Origin: Thermocrispum agreste DSM 44070
GTDB lineage: Bacteria; Actinomycetota; Actinomycetes; Mycobacteriales; Pseudonocardiaceae
NCBI RefSeq assembly: GCF_000427905.1
Contig: NZ_ATYX01000008.1
Location: 94,840 to 158,839 of the forward strand
Reading direction: 5' to 3'
Length of the DNA stretch: 64,000 bases
In this document: positions 61,841 through 64,000 of the stretch, in pieces
Position numbering within the stretch: the stretch's first letter is position 1
How the letters are laid out: the number at the start of each line of letters is the position of its first letter
The notes under the pieces: generated by a model
The model's input: the letters and a program-made list of their open reading frames with translations, nothing else
Told to the model about the DNA's origin: nothing
Databases searched by the model: none
Program-made: the position numbers and the translations under genes

Positions 61841-62974
61841 GTGCCTGCACCAGCCCAGCCGTTGCGAATCGGCCGTTTCGAGGTCGATCCGCCGGTCGTG
61901 CTCGCCCCGATGGCGGGCATCACCAACCGGGCGTATCGGCAGCTGTGCCGGGAGTACGGGGCAGGTCTGTACGTCTGCGAGATGATCACCGCGCGGGCGG
62001 TGGTGGAGCGCCACCCCGGCACCTTCCACATGATGAGCTTCGCACCCGGCGAGTATCCGCGGTCCATGCAGCTCTACGGTGTGGACCCGGCCACGATCGC
62101 GGAAGCCGTCAAGATCGTGCTGGGCGAGGGGCTGGCCGACCACATCGACGCCAACTTCGGTTGCCCGGTGGCGAAGGTGACCCGCAAGGGCGGAGGCGCC
62201 GCGCTGCCCTACAAGCGGCGGCTGTTCGGCAAGATCGTGGCCGCCGCGGTCGCCGCCGCCGAGCCCTACGGTGCCCCGTTCACCGTGAAGTTCCGCGTCG
62301 GCATCGACGACGACCACCACACGTACTTGGACGCAGGCCGGATCGCCGAGCAGGAGGGCGCGGCCGCCGTCGCCCTGCATGCCCGCACCGCCGCGCAGCG
62401 CTACTCGGGCAAGGCCGACTGGTCGCACATCGCCCGGCTCAAGGAAGCGGTCACCAGCATCCCGGTGCTGGGCAACGGTGACATCTTCACCGCACACGAC
62501 GCCCTGCGCATGGTCGAGCAGACCGGCTGCGACGGAGTGGTCGTCGGCCGCGGCTGCCTGGGCAGGCCGTGGCTGTTCGGCGAGCTGGAAGCCGCCTTCG
62601 CCGGGCGTCCGATCCCGCCGGGGCCGAAGCTGGGCGAAGTGGCCAAGGTGCTGCGCAGGCACGCCGAGCTGCTGATCGAGCACGACGGCCACGACAAGGC
62701 CATGCGGGACCTGCGCAAGCACATGGCCTGGTACTTCATGGGCTTCCCGGTCGGTTCCGAGCTGCGCCGCAAGTTCGCGATGGTGAGCAGCCTGGCCGAG
62801 CTGGACGAGCTGATCGCCCAGCTGGATCACGAGGCGCCCTTCCCGGAGGCGGCGACCGGGCCGCGCGGCCGCCAGGGTTCCCCGGGCAAGGTCACCCTCC
62901 CGCACGGGTGGCTGGACGACCCGGACGACCCGAGCGTGCCGGAAGGCGCCGACATGATGCACTCCGGTGGATAG
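61841..62974 (+). CDS. dusB: tRNA-dihydrouridine synthase
   Basis: A 377-residue FMN enzyme reducing uridines in tRNA: VVLAPMAGITNRAYRQLCRE, the catalytic Cys in DANFGCPVAKVTRKGGGAAL, FTVKFRVGID, VALHARTAAQRYSGKADWSH and PVLGNGDIFTAHDALRMVEQ for FMN phosphate. C-terminal helical domain plus a 45-residue actinobacterial tail. GTG 61841. The final codons overlap the next gene. Confidence 0.94.
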   Translation: MPAPAQPLRIGRFEVDPPVVLAPMAGITNRAYRQLCREYGAGLYVCEMITARAVVERHPGTFHMMSFAPGEYPRSMQLYGVDPATIAEAVKIVLGEGLADHIDANFGCPVAKVTRKGGGAALPYKRRLFGKIVAAAVAAAEPYGAPFTVKFRVGIDDDHHTYLDAGRIAEQEGAAAVALHARTAAQRYSGKADWSHIARLKEAVTSIPVLGNGDIFTAHDALRMVEQTGCDGVVVGRGCLGRPWLFGELEAAFAGRPIPPGPKLGEVAKVLRRHAELLIEHDGHDKAMRDLRKHMAWYFMGFPVGSELRRKFAMVSSLAELDELIAQLDHEAPFPEAATGPRGRQGSPGKVTLPHGWLDDPDDPSVPEGADMMHSGG

Positions 62975-63773
62975 TTCCGCGCAGCTGGCAGCCGTCACCC
63001 AGCTGGTCACCGACGTCGTCGGCGCGCCGGCCATCGGCCTCTACCTGCACGGCTCGGCCACGTCGTCCGAGCTGCGGCCGGCCAGCGACCTGGACTTGCT
63101 CCTGGTCACCGACCGCAGCTTGCGCGGGCAGGAGCGGACAGCGCTGCTGGCTGGCCTGCTCGACATGTCCGGCGTCGCTGTCGACGTGCGTCCGATCGAC
63201 ATGACCGTCGTCGTGCGCACGGACATCGTCCCCTGGCGGTATCCGCCGAAGGCCGACTTCGTCTACGGCGAATGGTTGCGCCAGGAGCTGGAAGCGCGCG
63301 GCCCGCTTCCGCCACATCCGCTGCCCGACCTTGCCGTGCAGCTGGCGCAGGCGCGGGAGTGCGGACGCCCGATCTTCGGGCCGCCTGCCGACGTGGTGAC
63401 AGCCCCCGTGCCGCACCGCGACGTGGTCGAAGCGGGCGTGGCAACCGTCCCCGAGCTGCTCGCCGAGTTCGACGGCGATCGGCGCAACGTCCTGCTGACC
63501 CTGGCGCGCATCTGGGCCACGGGATCCACCGGCCGGCTGCTGGCCAAGGACGCAGCCGCCGAGTGGGCGCTGCCACTGCTCCCGGAAGAACACCGGCCGG
63601 TCCTGCGGCATGCCATCGAGCTGTATCGCGGTTGCACCTACGCCGACGAGACATGGCCTGGCCCACTTGCCGCCCGCGCCCGGGAGTGCGCGGAGTTCAT
63701 GGCGATGGAGATCGGCCGCCGGGTCGGCCGCATGCCCGGCAAGCGCCCGCCGAAAACCACCCCTGTGCGGTAG
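62967..63773 (+). CDS. AadA-like aminoglycoside nucleotidyltransferase (chromosomal)
   Basis: A 268-residue protein of the ANT(3'')/ANT(9) family. The catalytic GS-x-S/D-D-D motif is LHGSATSSELRPASDLDLLL; the C-terminal DUF4111 domain has ARIWATGSTGRLLAKDAAAE and LPEEHRPVLRHAIELY, parallel to the AadA signature. Known members adenylylate streptomycin and spectinomycin. The GTG at 62967 overlaps dusB by 8 bases, so translation is coupled to dusB and no mobile-element hallmarks are present. An intrinsic chromosomal enzyme is likely; substrate unproven. Confidence 0.86.
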   Translation: MDSSAQLAAVTQLVTDVVGAPAIGLYLHGSATSSELRPASDLDLLLVTDRSLRGQERTALLAGLLDMSGVAVDVRPIDMTVVVRTDIVPWRYPPKADFVYGEWLRQELEARGPLPPHPLPDLAVQLAQARECGRPIFGPPADVVTAPVPHRDVVEAGVATVPELLAEFDGDRRNVLLTLARIWATGSTGRLLAKDAAAEWALPLLPEEHRPVLRHAIELYRGCTYADETWPGPLAARARECAEFMAMEIGRRVGRMPGKRPPKTTPVR

Positions 63774-63789
63774 GTCCGCCAGGGCGGAC
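63774..63789. terminator. Small hairpin between convergent aadA-like and P450 genes
   Basis: GTCCGCC-AG-GGCGGAC directly after the stop. Short loop; may serve both strands. Confidence 0.4.
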
Positions 63790-63838
63790 GCCGCACGTCG
63801 TCGACGAATCGCCGCCCGACCAGCCCGCCCCAGCCAGC

Positions 63839-64000
63839 TCAGATCGCCCGCATGCGCAGCGGCAGCCCGTCGGCCGGGATCGGCCCGGTGCCGTAGGTCA
63901 TCGGTGGTTCGTAGTCCTCCGGGACCGACCAGGTGTAGCGGAGCAACAGCTGGTGCATGATCGCCTTCACTTCCATGGTCCCGAAGTGCATGCCGATGCA
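63839..64000 (-). CDS. Cytochrome P450, C-terminal end (cut by window edge)
   Basis: The last 53 residues of a P450. The frame opens with CIGMHFGTMEVKAIMHQLL: the heme-ligand Cys is the first residue, followed by the helix-L motif with Glu. The rest is a typical P450 tail (YTWSVPEDYEPPM, IPADGLPLRMRAI). The rest lies beyond the right edge, so substrate class is unknowable. Confidence 0.85.
   Translation of the reverse strand, partial: CIGMHFGTMEVKAIMHQLLLRYTWSVPEDYEPPMTYGTGPIPADGLPLRMRAI

Noticed and set aside
1-64000. tRNA, rRNA, CRISPR arrays, transposases or phage genes
   Set aside because: I found no tRNA TPsiC-like arm in a proper context, no regular spacer-repeat array, and no transposase or integrase motif.

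Overview
The window is high-GC actinobacterial DNA. An order Pseudonocardiales relative (Amycolatopsis/Saccharothrix-like) is my best guess. The supporting evidence is mycothiol synthesis (mshA), senX3-regX3, an HBHA-like protein, FadE5/FabG4/HtdX/FadA2-type lipid enzymes, many GTG starts, and a gene order that matches Mycobacterium tuberculosis Rv0481c-Rv0497 as I remember it. The species assignment is inference. I see no rRNA, tRNA, CRISPR array, transposase or phage gene.

Left block (1-14.6 kb): a conserved mycobacterial-type neighbourhood, read mostly on the minus strand: murB, an L,D-transpeptidase, mshA, a YbjN protein, a DUF4349 lipoprotein, gpmA, senX3-regX3, ppx and the start of an Rv0497-like protein. 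It is interrupted by a frameshifted helix-turn-helix/TPR regulator and a small XRE gene that flank three iteron-like repeats. DUF2505, DedA and purU follow on the plus strand. The region to 20.2 kb has an LpqN/T-like protein, a secreted protein, a class I/II aminotransferase, DUF445 and a VOC protein.

Middle block (20.5-38.3 kb): an Rv0474-like XRE regulator with a striking palindromic operator, the HBHA-like protein, DUF2516 and YbaK. Next come a kinase-like membrane protein lacking the catalytic Asp and, convergent to it, an Fn3-MoxR-DUF58-TgpA operon whose transglutaminase domain has lost its Cys and His. A histidine kinase, a divergent atypical LuxR regulator, a frameshifted membrane protein, fadE5 and a GlsB-type protein follow.

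Right block (38.7-64 kb): a VanW protein, a GroES-like protein, a beta-helical membrane protein, a polar amino acid ABC operon, an M20 peptidase and a branched-chain 2-oxo acid dehydrogenase operon (bkdABC). Then FxsA, two SCP2-like proteins, a TetR regulator with htdX/fabG4 and divergent fadA2, a drug-type ABC exporter, a TipA-like MerR regulator, dusB, an AadA-like adenylyltransferase and the C-terminus of a cytochrome P450.

The best regulatory story is a family of 14-bp palindromes (nTAC[C/T]...[A/G]GTAn). They lie in front of the TetR gene, between fabG4 and fadA2, and twice in front of the distant fadE5. This suggests one local TetR repressor controlling a fatty-acid module. Two genes carry apparent single-base indels in C homopolymers. 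Several intergenic regions of 300-800 bp hold only degenerate repeats and hairpins.
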